Source: an uncultured Saprospiraceae bacterium (GTDB lineage: Bacteria > Bacteroidota > Bacteroidia > Chitinophagales > Saprospiraceae). From it: a DNA stretch of 42,995 nt. Positions 1 through 8,411 of the stretch are shown one piece after another. Under the pieces are notes generated by a model that was not told the DNA's origin, searched no databases, and saw only the letters and a list, made by a program, of their open reading frames with translations. Position numbers and translations under genes: made by a program. Numbering within the stretch: the first letter of the stretch is position 1; each line of letters opens with the position of its first letter. The stretch is taken from NCBI GenBank assembly GCA_937944245.1, contig CALDYY010000003.1:1-42995 (forward strand), in the 5' to 3' direction.

Positions 1-1235
1 CGTTCTTGATTGTATTGTTGCAACTGCAAACCAGTTGTCAATGTCCATTTTCTTTCGTAGCGATAGGTAATGGTAGTGTATAATTCCTGATAAAGCCGAG
101 TGTCATTAAGGTCATCAATGGTAGAGGCGTTAACGTGAAATCGCCAAGTCCGAGAAGGGGAATAATTAAGGTCAATCAAAAAAGCACGCTCTCCTATTTC
201 CTGCGGAGCAGCAACGTAACGCCCCGTCAAGCGGTAGGTATTGAATCGGCTTACTGGTGGCAGAAAGTTAATTAATCCCTCATTCAAACGGGTAAAAGGA
301 GTGGTGCGAAAGTTAAAGTTGTAGGTTCTTTTTCCTTCCAAAGTAATGCCTAAACCATTTCCAGCATAACTCAGTGTAGAATAAAAAACGCTGCCAGGTT
401 CTTTAATAAGTTTTCCGTTGGAGGTTTTGCCGTTCCAATTCAATTTAGAGGCTAAGGGATCAAAAATAGTTTCAGGTGTCTTATACGCCATTTCTACATA
501 CCAACTCAAATCCTTCCAAGTCAAGGTGTTATAAAACGAAAAAGCGTAAGTATTGTAATTAGCACCGATACTATCTTGAGGGGTGTAAGTAGAAATCGCC
601 GCTACAATTTGATTCACGGTAGCGTCATCAAAAGTTCTGTTCACAATACCAATACCTGATGCAATAGACCAAACTCCAGCAGTATCCGAAAGAAAATTTT
701 CTACGTTCGCTCCTTTAATAACGGAATCATAGGTACTAAATAGCTGCTTTTGCTTGCCTGTAAAGCCTTTTACTCGAAGATTCGGCGTTAAATCATAAAT
801 CAAGCGCAGCCCATACAAAGCATTATCAATCAACAAAGGGCGTTCTTGGTAAGCTCTAAAAATGATACCACTACCGATTTGGTCATAAAAATAACCTCCA
901 GTGATGTCCAGTTTATCTACTTGCTTGTGAATAAACCATTGTCCAATACCTTGATCAGTATAAGAACTTTGTGGATTGAGCAAATTAGAATTGTTAAACA
1001 AATCAAATCGAATGCCCACATCAAAGCCAAAGTTAGAGTAATTTAAACTCAACCACGCATCAGCACTGTACAACTGACGGTCGTATTGTGGCGTGTTGAA
1101 TGCTCCAATTAAGCTATCTTCCTGAAAGAAATTGCTTTGCGCTTGTAGGTTGCCAGAAAAAGTGCCACCATCTTGCGCTTTGAGGTATTGCATATTTACA
1201 AGTAATAATAGCAGCAGGAGTCGAATGTTGCTCAT
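1..1235 (-). CDS. DUF6029-like outer-membrane protein (3' end missing)
   Basis: An uninterrupted frame of 411 codons starts at the ATG at 1235 and runs off the left edge, so the C-terminus is missing. Residues 1-21 form a signal peptide (poly-Leu core, cleavage near YLKAQ-DG). The rest alternates aromatic and polar residues like a beta-barrel. The early stretch, with an LYSADAWLSLNY-type strand followed by DITGGYFYDQIGSGIIFRAYQER, matches what I recall of the Bacteroidota family DUF6029, whose members carry a similar YFYEQFGSGL.LR..ER motif. It is expected in the outer membrane; no function is known. It lies 198 bases downstream of dnaN on the same strand. No clear promoter was seen in that gap. 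Family assignment is from memory and moderately sure; the outer-membrane location is inference. Confidence 0.75.
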   Translation of the reverse strand, partial: MSNIRLLLLLLLVNMQYLKAQDGGTFSGNLQAQSNFFQEDSLIGAFNTPQYDRQLYSADAWLSLNYSNFGFDVGIRFDLFNNSNLLNPQSSYTDQGIGQWFIHKQVDKLDITGGYFYDQIGSGIIFRAYQERPLLIDNALYGLRLIYDLTPNLRVKGFTGKQKQLFSTYDSVIKGANVENFLSDTAGVWSIASGIGIVNRTFDDATVNQIVAAISTYTPQDSIGANYNTYAFSFYNTLTWKDLSWYVEMAYKTPETIFDPLASKLNWNGKTSNGKLIKEPGSVFYSTLSYAGNGLGITLEGKRTYNFNFRTTPFTRLNEGLINFLPPVSRFNTYRLTGRYVAAPQEIGERAFLIDLNYSPSRTWRFHVNASTIDDLNDTRLYQELYTTITYRYERKWTLTTGLQLQQYNQE

Positions 1236-1362
1236 AGGATGTTGTAAGGCATTTTTTACTGTTTTACGCAATTCATATGGAAAGGTTTGTTCAACTGTGT
1301 ATCTTTTAAATAGGTAAGATTATTTTCTTAGCACGAGCAGTGCCTGTCATATAGGAGAACAT

Positions 1363-1437
1363 ATGAATATTAAATTTACCGAAATTGCCTTATCTAACTT
1401 AGAATACTGCTATCAACTCATTCACTCCAACAACTAA
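1363..1437 (+). other. Tiny 24-codon frame with a good ribosome-binding site
   Basis: ATG at 1363 is preceded by AGGAG at a normal spacing, rare in this window, and opens a 24-codon frame (MNIKFTEIALSNLEYCYQLI, then four residues) that ends antisense over the dnaN stop codon. The start resembles the N-terminus of RelE/ParE/YoeB toxins (M-x-I-x-FTE-x-AL), so it could be a relic of a toxin gene. It may equally be chance; nothing resembling an antitoxin precedes it. Confidence 0.15.
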
Positions 1438-2549
1438 TTACTCAACATCACTGGCATGACTAGCATTAGGATTTGTTCGCCTTCTATTTCTTCGTTAGGC
1501 AGCAAAATACCTGCACGTGTAGGAGAGGATAGCTCTAGTTTTACTTCATCAGATTCTAAGACATTGAGCATTTCAATTAAGAATTTTGCATTGAACCCAA
1601 TAATAAGTGGTTCCCCTTCGTATTGGCAAACGAGTTGTTCTACGGCTTCATTAGAAAAATCTAAATCTTGCGCCGAGATAGTCAACTTTCCATCTGTAAT
1701 GTTCAACACAACCTGATTAGTTGTTTTGTTAGCATAGATAGCAATTCGCTTCAACGAACTCAATAAATCTTGACGACTGACTGTCAAGGTATTAGGATTA
1801 TCTGCTGGGATAACAGCATTGTAATCAGGGTAGCGTGCATCCACCAATCGCCCAACTAACTTTGTTTCTCCAAAAGAAAAGAAAGCATTGGATTTGTTGA
1901 ATGCCAACTGTACTTCTCCCCCATCTGACAAAGCAGACTTTAGTAAATTGAGTGCTTTTTTAGGAATGATAAAAGAAGTGGAAATATCACTAGCAATATT
2001 TTGAAAAGTGTATTTCACCAATTTATGTGCATCGGTAGCCACGCAAGTCAAACTACCAAAATTCACTTGAAAATAAACACCAGTCATCGCCAAACGCAAT
2101 TCATCATTGCTGGTGGCAAAAATCGTTTTAGCAATAATTTGCATTAAAGTTGGCGCAGCTACCGTTACCGTATCCACCGTTTCTGGTTCTGGAATCTTTG
2201 GAAAATCTTGACTACTTTCACCTGCCAGACGGTATTTTCCATAAGCAGAGGTAATTTCTACACTATTGTTTTCCTCATTCACGTTAAACGTAATAGGTTG
2301 CTGTGGCAAGGCTTTTAATGTGTCTAGCAGTATTTTTGCAGGGATAGCCACTGCTCCATCTTTATCCGCCATCACTTCCATTTCTGTTGTGATAGATGTT
2401 TCTAAATCAGTAGCTGCTATTTTCAGTTGATTATTGCTAATCGAAAATAAAAAATCTTCTAGTATAGGCAAAACAGGATTGGAGCCAATGACACCACCTG
2501 CCATTTGTAATTTTTTAAGTAATTCGGAAGAAGAAACGCTGAATTTCAT
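1434..2549 (-). CDS. dnaN: DNA polymerase III sliding clamp (beta subunit)
   Basis: A 371-residue protein, the normal length for the beta clamp. It begins MKFSVSSSELLKKLQMAGGVI and shows the expected three-domain pattern: the N-terminal domain with LPILEDFLFSI, a central domain with RLAMTGVYFQV and VATDAHKLV, and a C-terminal domain ending ILMLVMPVML. It forms the ring that tethers the replicative polymerase to DNA. A TAnnTTTG -7 box sits about 33 bases upstream of the ATG. dnaA and recF are not neighbours here; the gene follows a small membrane protein and a phosphodiesterase on the same strand, 93 bases away, so it probably has its own promoter. Confidence 0.97.
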   Translation of the reverse strand: MKFSVSSSELLKKLQMAGGVIGSNPVLPILEDFLFSISNNQLKIAATDLETSITTEMEVMADKDGAVAIPAKILLDTLKALPQQPITFNVNEENNSVEITSAYGKYRLAGESSQDFPKIPEPETVDTVTVAAPTLMQIIAKTIFATSNDELRLAMTGVYFQVNFGSLTCVATDAHKLVKYTFQNIASDISTSFIIPKKALNLLKSALSDGGEVQLAFNKSNAFFSFGETKLVGRLVDARYPDYNAVIPADNPNTLTVSRQDLLSSLKRIAIYANKTTNQVVLNITDGKLTISAQDLDFSNEAVEQLVCQYEGEPLIIGFNAKFLIEMLNVLESDEVKLELSSPTRAGILLPNEEIEGEQILMLVMPVMLSN

Positions 2550-2581
2550 AGAATTTGGCTATTTGTTTATTGCTTAATTAA

Positions 2582-2589
2582 CAAAGTTA
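2582..2589 (-). promoter_or_regulatory. Candidate dnaN -7 promoter box
   Basis: Read on the minus strand this is TAACTTTG, a full match to the Bacteroidota -7 consensus TAnnTTTG, about 33 bases upstream of the dnaN ATG. No TTG -33 element was found at the usual 19-21 base spacing, so support is partial. Confidence 0.45.
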
Positions 2590-2642
2590 AAAGATATAAG
2601 CATAGTTTTTAACATCTTTTATTCACAAAGTGTGGAAAATCA

Positions 2643-2954
2643 TCAAGGATACCTAAGTTGGTTAGGATTTAAGGTATTATAAGTAATCTGAATGTTTTCA
2701 CCAATTTTAAACTTGGGCAGTACGCGCGAAGTAAATGCTTCAATTACTTTTGTTTTACTAGAAGTTTCAAATTCCACTGTTACCTTGTATAAATACATTT
2801 TCCCTCCTTTTTGGGGATTCTTGAATTTATCAATTCCAATAACTGTTGCTTGAGCCACTTCAGCCGTTTTATTAAAACGACGTTGCTTATTCACAATCAT
2901 ATCTACCATCAACAGAATACCTAAAATACTTACTACTAAAATAATGTACCTCAT
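2643..2954 (-). CDS. Small DUF3592-like membrane-anchored protein
   Basis: 103 residues from the ATG at 2954; a longer reading from TTG at 2960 adds only two residues. Residues 1-20 are one hydrophobic helix (MRYIILVVSILGILLMVDMI), followed by a soluble beta-rich domain with the pattern AxATVIGI...VTVEFET...F.IGENIQITYNTLNP. That arrangement resembles DUF3592, a small domain of unknown function. It lies 31 bases downstream of the glycerophosphodiesterase and 93 upstream of dnaN, so it is probably co-transcribed with the phosphodiesterase. The envelope location is inferred from the single helix; a function cannot be given. Confidence 0.7.
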   Translation of the reverse strand: MRYIILVVSILGILLMVDMIVNKQRRFNKTAEVAQATVIGIDKFKNPQKGGKMYLYKVTVEFETSSKTKVIEAFTSRVLPKFKIGENIQITYNTLNPNQLRYP

Positions 2955-2985
2955 CTTCAAGTAAAATTATCCTTATGACAACAAA

Positions 2986-3921
2986 TTATTTTATTCTTTG
3001 GGTTTTTAATTTGAGGTATTTATTGTTTGAGTATCCCATAGTGCTGTTATCCAGTGCTTTAGCCACTTCCGTAGGATAATCCGTCGCAATAACATCTAAT
3101 CCTTTTTCAGTACAGTTTTTATATACTACTGCTCCTCTAGCTTTTGCGCTATTATCCAAATTACCCATTGTACCAATAATGGCTAATGCCCCTTCCTGAT
3201 GAATGAGTTCATAAAGCCTGTTGTCGTCTTTTAGTATTGTTCCTGTGAAAGCAATTAAATTTTTAGATGAAATCCCAGAGGCTTTAAATCGTTGAAATTC
3301 TTCCTCATTTCTAATATTCATTGAAATTAAAAGATTGGGATTCAGTGCATAAACTTTCTTTGCGTCTTCTATACTGTAAGTGATAATCATAATGTAATCC
3401 TCCATTTTTTGTGCCTCCACTGCTTGAACAACCATTTCAAAAGGAACGCCTCGCTTCACATCAAGTTGAAGCACTGCCTTTTTCTTTGCCCAAGCTAAAG
3501 CATCTGTTAATAAAGGTACTTTAAAAGAAGTCGTATCTCCAAAATCGTCAATTAAGCGCAAAGTCTGAATATACTGCCAAGTCGTATCGCGCACTTTACC
3601 AGTTCCAGTAGTCGTTCTGTTTAAAGTATTGTCGTGCATCAAAATTAATATACTATCTTTTGTCATTTCAATATCGCATTCTATTAAAGCAGGAACTTGA
3701 GCAAGTGTATATTCAAAAGTTTCAACTGCATTTTCAGGATAACCGTGTATAAATCGCCCTCCTCGATGGGCACTAATCAAAGTTTTGCCTTTATTTGCTT
3801 CATAGCTTAAAGCCGATAACAAAGAGCCTTTCCTTACTTTTGTAAGGTGAAGTTGATTACTTTGCCCTATCACTGAAACAAAAAACAGGCACAACACAAT
3901 TACGGAAAAGAATGTACGCAT
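2986..3921 (-). CDS. Secreted glycerophosphodiester phosphodiesterase family protein
   Basis: 311 residues with a signal peptide (cleavage near VSVIGQ-SN, residue 20). The GDPD catalytic set is visible: His52-Arg53 in SAHRGG, Glu81 and Asp83 in ECDIEMT, and His96 in MHDNTLNRTT. Later parts show the TIM-barrel pattern with LQLDVKRG and a final DVIATDYPTE. The family hydrolyses glycerophosphodiesters to glycerol-3-phosphate and an alcohol; here the site of action should be the periplasm. The small membrane protein follows 31 bases downstream. The gene is divergent from the glycosyltransferase at 4061, with a 139-base gap between them. Confidence 0.88.
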   Translation of the reverse strand: MRTFFSVIVLCLFFVSVIGQSNQLHLTKVRKGSLLSALSYEANKGKTLISAHRGGRFIHGYPENAVETFEYTLAQVPALIECDIEMTKDSILILMHDNTLNRTTTGTGKVRDTTWQYIQTLRLIDDFGDTTSFKVPLLTDALAWAKKKAVLQLDVKRGVPFEMVVQAVEAQKMEDYIMIITYSIEDAKKVYALNPNLLISMNIRNEEEFQRFKASGISSKNLIAFTGTILKDDNRLYELIHQEGALAIIGTMGNLDNSAKARGAVVYKNCTEKGLDVIATDYPTEVAKALDNSTMGYSNNKYLKLKTQRIK

Positions 3922-4060
3922 AAGTAGAGAGATGATATGTAATTAGTCAATTTAGTGCAAAAATAATAAAAATACCACTGTCATAGTAACTTCATCAAAT
4001 TAATTGAGCTATCCAGTAAAGTAAAATCTTAATATTACATTTTTATTCATAAAACAGAAA

Positions 4061-5431
4061 ATGGAAAGAACATGGCATTTTTTATTAGCCGCTACAATAA
4101 GTTCGAGCATAATTTTACTAAGTTATACAGGGGCGCAATCCGCTTTTTGGCAAATGTTCCCGCTATATACTGCTGCTTTCTCGACCTATGTTTTAGTGCT
4201 AAAAAAAGTTGATACTCAACAGAGATTACACTTTTGGCTAACGATAGGCGTATTACTTCGCTTTTGCCAATTATTTTACTTTCCAAACCTATCGGATGAT
4301 GTCTATCGCTTTATTTGGGATGGTCGCCTGTGGCTCAATGGTATCAATCCACTTGAGCAGTTACCTAGCTATTACATTGAACAGAATGTTGATATTCAAG
4401 GAATTAATCTTGAATTATATCAACAACTCAACTCCCCTAATTACTACACGATTTACCCGCCCATAGCACAATTAAATTTTGTTACTGCCTGTTGGCTATT
4501 TCCAAATAGCATTATGGCGTCAGTATTTATAATGAAACTTTTTCTATTTATTTTTGAATATGGTAATATTTTCATTATATTGAAGTTACTAAAAACGTGG
4601 AATTTACCATCAAAAAACGCCTTAATCTATGCTCTAAATCCACTTATTATCCTAGAAATAACAGGGAATCTCCACTTTGAAGGAGCAATGATTTTCTTTT
4701 TGTTATTGGCTATATTGGCTTTGACAGAAGAAAAATGGATAGTATCTGCCATTTTTATGGCACTGTCTATTTGTTCAAAACTGCTACCCATTATGTTTTT
4801 ACCATTATTAATAAAACGCTTGGGATGGAGAAAAAGCATTTTATATTTTAGTGTGGTGGCTGTTGTTGTCATTAGTCTTTTCATACCTTTATTTAACAAA
4901 ATAGCGCTTCAAAATTTCACGACTAGCCTCGACCTTTACTTCAGAAAATTTGAATTCAATGCTAGCATCTATTATATTTTTCGCTTTGTAGGTTTTACAT
5001 TAAAAGGTTATAATATGATTAGTTCTATCGGACCTATACTCGCAATATGCACACTATCTAGCATTTTATTATTTAGCTATTTCGAGAAGAAACCTAATAT
5101 TAATTCTTTACCTATTGCTATGCTTTTTGCTATTAGCATATATTTACTTTTTGCTACTACCGTGCATCCATGGTACTTAGCCATGCCATTGGTACTTTGT
5201 ACATTTACTTCGTTTCGGTTTCCTGTTGTTTGGTCTGGACTAATTTTTTTGACTTACATTAATTATAGCTATCCCACTTATAAAGAAAATTTATGGATAG
5301 TCGGTATAGAATATATAATTGTAATATTATTTCTACTGTATGATTTATTTCTTTTTATGAAATCGGAACGCTTGCCACAAAATCACCCCAAAGGGAATCC
5401 ACCAAACCAAGTCATTGAAAATAATAGTTAA
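4061..5431 (+). CDS. GT-C fold polyprenol-type glycosyltransferase (GT87/DUF2029-like)
   Basis: 456 residues, almost entirely hydrophobic, with about ten or more membrane helices. After the second helix comes NLSDDVYRFIWDGRLWLNGI followed by NP, the loop with acidic residues typical of GT-C enzymes using polyprenyl-phosphate sugars, then YYTIYPPIAQLNF and, near the end, TTVHPWYLAMP. These motifs fit the GT87/DUF2029 mannosyltransferase-like group; donor and acceptor cannot be told. The last 87 bases overlap, antisense, the end of the small membrane protein gene on the minus strand. The start ATG at 4061 directly precedes a membrane helix, and no clear promoter was seen. Confidence 0.8.
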   Translation: MERTWHFLLAATISSSIILLSYTGAQSAFWQMFPLYTAAFSTYVLVLKKVDTQQRLHFWLTIGVLLRFCQLFYFPNLSDDVYRFIWDGRLWLNGINPLEQLPSYYIEQNVDIQGINLELYQQLNSPNYYTIYPPIAQLNFVTACWLFPNSIMASVFIMKLFLFIFEYGNIFIILKLLKTWNLPSKNALIYALNPLIILEITGNLHFEGAMIFFLLLAILALTEEKWIVSAIFMALSICSKLLPIMFLPLLIKRLGWRKSILYFSVVAVVVISLFIPLFNKIALQNFTTSLDLYFRKFEFNASIYYIFRFVGFTLKGYNMISSIGPILAICTLSSILLFSYFEKKPNINSLPIAMLFAISIYLLFATTVHPWYLAMPLVLCTFTSFRFPVVWSGLIFLTYINYSYPTYKENLWIVGIEYIIVILFLLYDLFLFMKSERLPQNHPKGNPPNQVIENNS

Positions 5432-5755
5432 TCCAAAAGATAATGGGAATGCACCCTGAATCAAATAATAAGCAAACCCAATAGGACCAAATATTTTACC
5501 TAAAAACCCAACAAGTACAATGGGCCAATGAATAAACGGCGCGTAAGCTGCTGCTATGTATCCAACGCCATATACGCCCACAATCATACCTACACACTGC
5601 CAAATCATAGGATAATTGGGTAATTCCATCCCCACTAAATTAAAAAATAGATTAGGAAATAATATAACACTTGTTCCCCAAAGAATATTATATATTCCTG
5701 CAATCCATAAAATATAAAACATCCATTTGGGCGAATTATCAATTAACCCTTTCAT
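5345..5755 (-). CDS. Small four-helix membrane protein of unknown function
   Basis: Four hydrophobic helices with the conserved-looking stretch MIWQCVGMIVGVYGVGYIAA, then HWPIVLVGFLGKIFGPIGFAY and FNDLVWWIPFG. I recall this as a widespread small protein in Bacteroidota and cyanobacteria, often mislabelled alkyl hydroperoxide reductase; it has no peroxiredoxin cysteine. Three in-frame ATGs are possible, at 5791, 5770 and 5755. I chose 5755 because it leaves a short N-terminus before helix 1 and overlaps folA least (17 bases); the longest form would overlap it by 53. It follows folA directly and is probably translated with it. The 3' end overlaps the glycosyltransferase antisense. Confidence 0.7.
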   Translation of the reverse strand: MKGLIDNSPKWMFYILWIAGIYNILWGTSVILFPNLFFNLVGMELPNYPMIWQCVGMIVGVYGVGYIAAAYAPFIHWPIVLVGFLGKIFGPIGFAYYLIQGAFPLSFGLTIIFNDLVWWIPFGVILWQAFRFHKKK

Positions 5756-6236
5756 AGATTTTGATGGCATAATTGTGTTCGTTTCTGTCATCTTTTATAA
5801 AATGTTGTTCCGTAATCAAATTCCAGTCTTGCATCTGGATTTCGGGAAAGAAAGCCTCTCCATTTTCTATAATAGTATCTATTTCAGTGAGATATAATTT
5901 ATCCCAAAGGTGCATAGATTGTTCATACACCACACCACCACCACAAATGAATACTTCTTTTTCTCCGTTTTGGGCAGCTATTTCTAGTGCTTCGGTTATA
6001 GAATGTGACACTATAATACCTGTGGCTTTATAGAACAAGTCCTTGGTTAATACAATATTAATGCGCTTGGGCAAGGGACGACCAGTGCCTTCAAAAGTAT
6101 TTCGCCCCATAACAATATGGTGATTTAACGTAGTTTTTTTAAAAAAGGCTAAATCGCCTGGCACATGCCAAGGAAGTGTATTGTTCACACCAATTACTCT
6201 ATTTTTCGACATGGCTGCAATGGCAGAAACTATCAT
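5739..6236 (-). CDS. folA: Dihydrofolate reductase
   Basis: 165 residues, the usual size. It starts MIVSAIAAMSKNRVIGVNNT and contains LPWHVPGDLAFFKK, with Trp23 and the catalytic acid Asp28, then VMGRNTFEG and VFICGGGVVYE, the NADPH-binding region. It reduces dihydrofolate to tetrahydrofolate in the cytoplasm. thyA is often next to folA but is not seen here; instead a small membrane protein follows with overlapping ends. It is divergent from the histidine kinase gene, with 149 bases between. Confidence 0.95.
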   Translation of the reverse strand: MIVSAIAAMSKNRVIGVNNTLPWHVPGDLAFFKKTTLNHHIVMGRNTFEGTGRPLPKRINIVLTKDLFYKATGIIVSHSITEALEIAAQNGEKEVFICGGGVVYEQSMHLWDKLYLTEIDTIIENGEAFFPEIQMQDWNLITEQHFIKDDRNEHNYAIKIYERVN

Positions 6237-6385
6237 TTTATTGTATTTAATTTCGTTTCAGAACTTAAAAACTGACTATAAAGTTTTAGCAGAAAAAAGG
6301 CAACTGAGCGACAAGTTCTACTTCAATTTGTTAAATGCTTGTTAATCATTTTCTTAGCATCAATTTATTATATTTCTTTGTGTAA

Positions 6386-7651
6386 ATGAAAAATAGCACT
6401 ATTGTTAGAGTGGTCTTATTAGGAGCAATTGCTATTGTTAGTATCATTGCACTTCAAACCTATTGGGTAAAAAAAACATGGGACATTAAAGAACAAGAAT
6501 TTCACGAAAAAGTAAATATTGCCTTACTCAATGTAGTAGCCGAATTTAGAAAGGTAAATACATTACCTACCTATAATTTGATAGAAAGAGCAGCCAGTAA
6601 TTATTACATTGTCAACATCAATCAGTCCATTCATGCCAATGAATTAGAGTTTTATCTGAAAAAGAATTTAGAAGCACTGGGGTTAAAAGAGAGCTTTCAA
6701 TATGCTATTTATGACTGTGAAAGCGATAAAATGGTAGGTTGTGCCTTAATAGATTACGACGCAGAAAACGGCACAGCAACTACTTCGGAGCAAATTGAAT
6801 TACCTACTCACGATAAATACTTGTACTATTTTAGTATTCGTTTTCCTGAACGAGATAATCATATTTTAGCCAGTATTATTCCTTTGATGATTCCTGTAGG
6901 CATTTTATTTATTACACTTATTTTCTTTACCTATTCTATTATTGTTATTCTAAGACAGCGTCAACTTTCTGAAATGCAACGCGATTTTATCAATAACATG
7001 ACCCATGAATTTAAAACCCCAATTTCTACCATTAAAATTTCTGCAGATGTGTTTTTAAGAGAATCAATAATTCAGGAAAATAAGCGATTACTAAGATATG
7101 CCAACATTATTAAAGAGCAAAATGAACGGCTTAATCATCAAGTAGAAAAGGTACTAAAACTAGCGAAAATAGAAAAAGCTCGTTTTGAACTAAAAAAAGA
7201 ATACCTCAACCTACATGATATTATAAGTATTTGTCTCGAAGGCATGGAAGTTAATATAGATGAACTTGGAGGACTAATTTATAAAGATTTTAAAGCTGAA
7301 AATAGTTATATTTTTGCTGATAAGCTACATTTAACTAACCTAATATTAAATTTGCTAGATAACGCCATTAAGTATTGTAAAGAATATCCCGAAATTAAAG
7401 TTCAGACTATCTCCCACAAGAAATATCTTCAATTAATCGTTCAAGACAATGGTATTGGCATTGCGAAAGAACACCAAAGTAAGATTACACAAAAGTTTTA
7501 TCGAGTTCCCACAGGCAACGTACATAATGTAAAAGGATTTGGTTTAGGATTATTTTACGTAAAAAATGTATGTAAAGCACATAGCTGGAAATGGCACATT
7601 GAAAGCGAACTCAATAAAGGAACAATAATCACCATTACGATGAAAATATAA
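6386..7651 (+). CDS. Membrane sensor histidine kinase (RprX-like)
   Basis: 421 residues. Helix 1 spans about 7-28 and helix 2 about 164-189, enclosing a roughly 135-residue periplasmic sensor. There is no clear HAMP domain. The HisKA domain has NNMTHEFKTPISTIK with phospho-acceptor His207. The ATPase domain has the N box (NLLDNAIKY, Asn322/Asn326), G1 (QDNGIGI, Asp354) and G2 (GFGLGLF). Three bases after its stop lies a response regulator, so the two are one operon. Layout and partner resemble the Bacteroides RprX/RprY pair; the signal sensed is unknown. Confidence 0.92.
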   Translation: MKNSTIVRVVLLGAIAIVSIIALQTYWVKKTWDIKEQEFHEKVNIALLNVVAEFRKVNTLPTYNLIERAASNYYIVNINQSIHANELEFYLKKNLEALGLKESFQYAIYDCESDKMVGCALIDYDAENGTATTSEQIELPTHDKYLYYFSIRFPERDNHILASIIPLMIPVGILFITLIFFTYSIIVILRQRQLSEMQRDFINNMTHEFKTPISTIKISADVFLRESIIQENKRLLRYANIIKEQNERLNHQVEKVLKLAKIEKARFELKKEYLNLHDIISICLEGMEVNIDELGGLIYKDFKAENSYIFADKLHLTNLILNLLDNAIKYCKEYPEIKVQTISHKKYLQLIVQDNGIGIAKEHQSKITQKFYRVPTGNVHNVKGFGLGLFYVKNVCKAHSWKWHIESELNKGTIITITMKI

Positions 7652-7654
7652 AAT

Positions 7655-8359
7655 ATGGCAACAATAATAAAAGCAAACCTTTTGTATGTAGAAGATGATG
7701 AAAATTTAAGTTTTGTAACAAAAGATAATTTAGAGTTGGAAGGCTATCAAGTAAGCCACTGTATGAATGGAAAGGAAGCATTGCAAATGATTCAAAATCA
7801 ATCATTTGATTTATTTATTTTAGATGTTATGCTGCCCGATTTGGATGGATTTACCATCGCTAAAGAAATTAGAAAACAGAATTTAGAAGTACCCATTTTG
7901 TTTTTGACAGCTAAATCATTAAAAGAAGACCGTATTAACGGTTTAAAAATAGGCGGCGATGATTATATCACTAAACCATTTAGCATTGAAGAATTAATGT
8001 TAAAAATAAACATTTTTTTGCGCCGAAATAAAATTAACCAAACTTTTGAGAGTGATTATACTATCTCATTTGGGCGTTATATACTTGATTATCAAAACTT
8101 AGAATTAATATTTCCAGAAAAAACAAAAAAAAGGCTAACTCAACGCGAAGTTGACTTACTAAAATTCTTTCTAGCTCATCGAAATCAAGTGATTAAACGG
8201 TCTGATATTTTAGAGAGTATATGGGGGGAAGACGATTATTTTCTTGGCAGAAGTTTGGATGTTTTTATTTCCAGACTTAGAAAGTACTTAAGCCACGATG
8301 AACAACTCAAAATTGAAAATATACACGGTGTTGGTTTTCAATTTAAAATCCTAAGCTAA
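7655..8359 (+). CDS. OmpR/PhoB-family response regulator (RprY-like)
   Basis: 234 residues. The receiver domain (about 8-125) has the acidic pair Asp14/Asp15, phospho-acceptor Asp57 in FILDVMLPDLDG, Thr85 and Lys107 in ITKPF. A winged-helix DNA-binding domain follows (about 135-232), with LTQREVDLLKFFLAH, the SDILESIWGEDD stretch, and SLDVFISRLRKYL as the recognition region. It lies three bases after the kinase gene and is its evident partner. A strong symmetrical hairpin begins on its stop codon and separates it from the convergent batD-like gene. Confidence 0.94.
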   Translation: MATIIKANLLYVEDDENLSFVTKDNLELEGYQVSHCMNGKEALQMIQNQSFDLFILDVMLPDLDGFTIAKEIRKQNLEVPILFLTAKSLKEDRINGLKIGGDDYITKPFSIEELMLKINIFLRRNKINQTFESDYTISFGRYILDYQNLELIFPEKTKKRLTQREVDLLKFFLAHRNQVIKRSDILESIWGEDDYFLGRSLDVFISRLRKYLSHDEQLKIENIHGVGFQFKILS

Positions 8360-8399
8360 AGTAATAGCCCATGTTTGTTTAATTCATAGGCTATTACTT
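8359..8399. terminator. Bidirectional hairpin terminator
   Basis: Arms AAGTAATAGCC (8359-8369) and GGCTATTACTT (8389-8399) are perfect 11-base complements, and after one mismatch three more bases pair (ATG/CAT). The loop is about 11 bases. A T-rich run follows on the plus strand. It sits between two convergent genes and probably ends both transcripts. Confidence 0.75.
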
Positions 8400-8411
8400 G
8401 AAATCATTTTA

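Noticed and set aside
1330-1345. Small GCAC/GTGC stem between dnaN and the DUF6029-type gene as a terminator
   Set aside because: Only four base pairs and no T-run; too weak to call.
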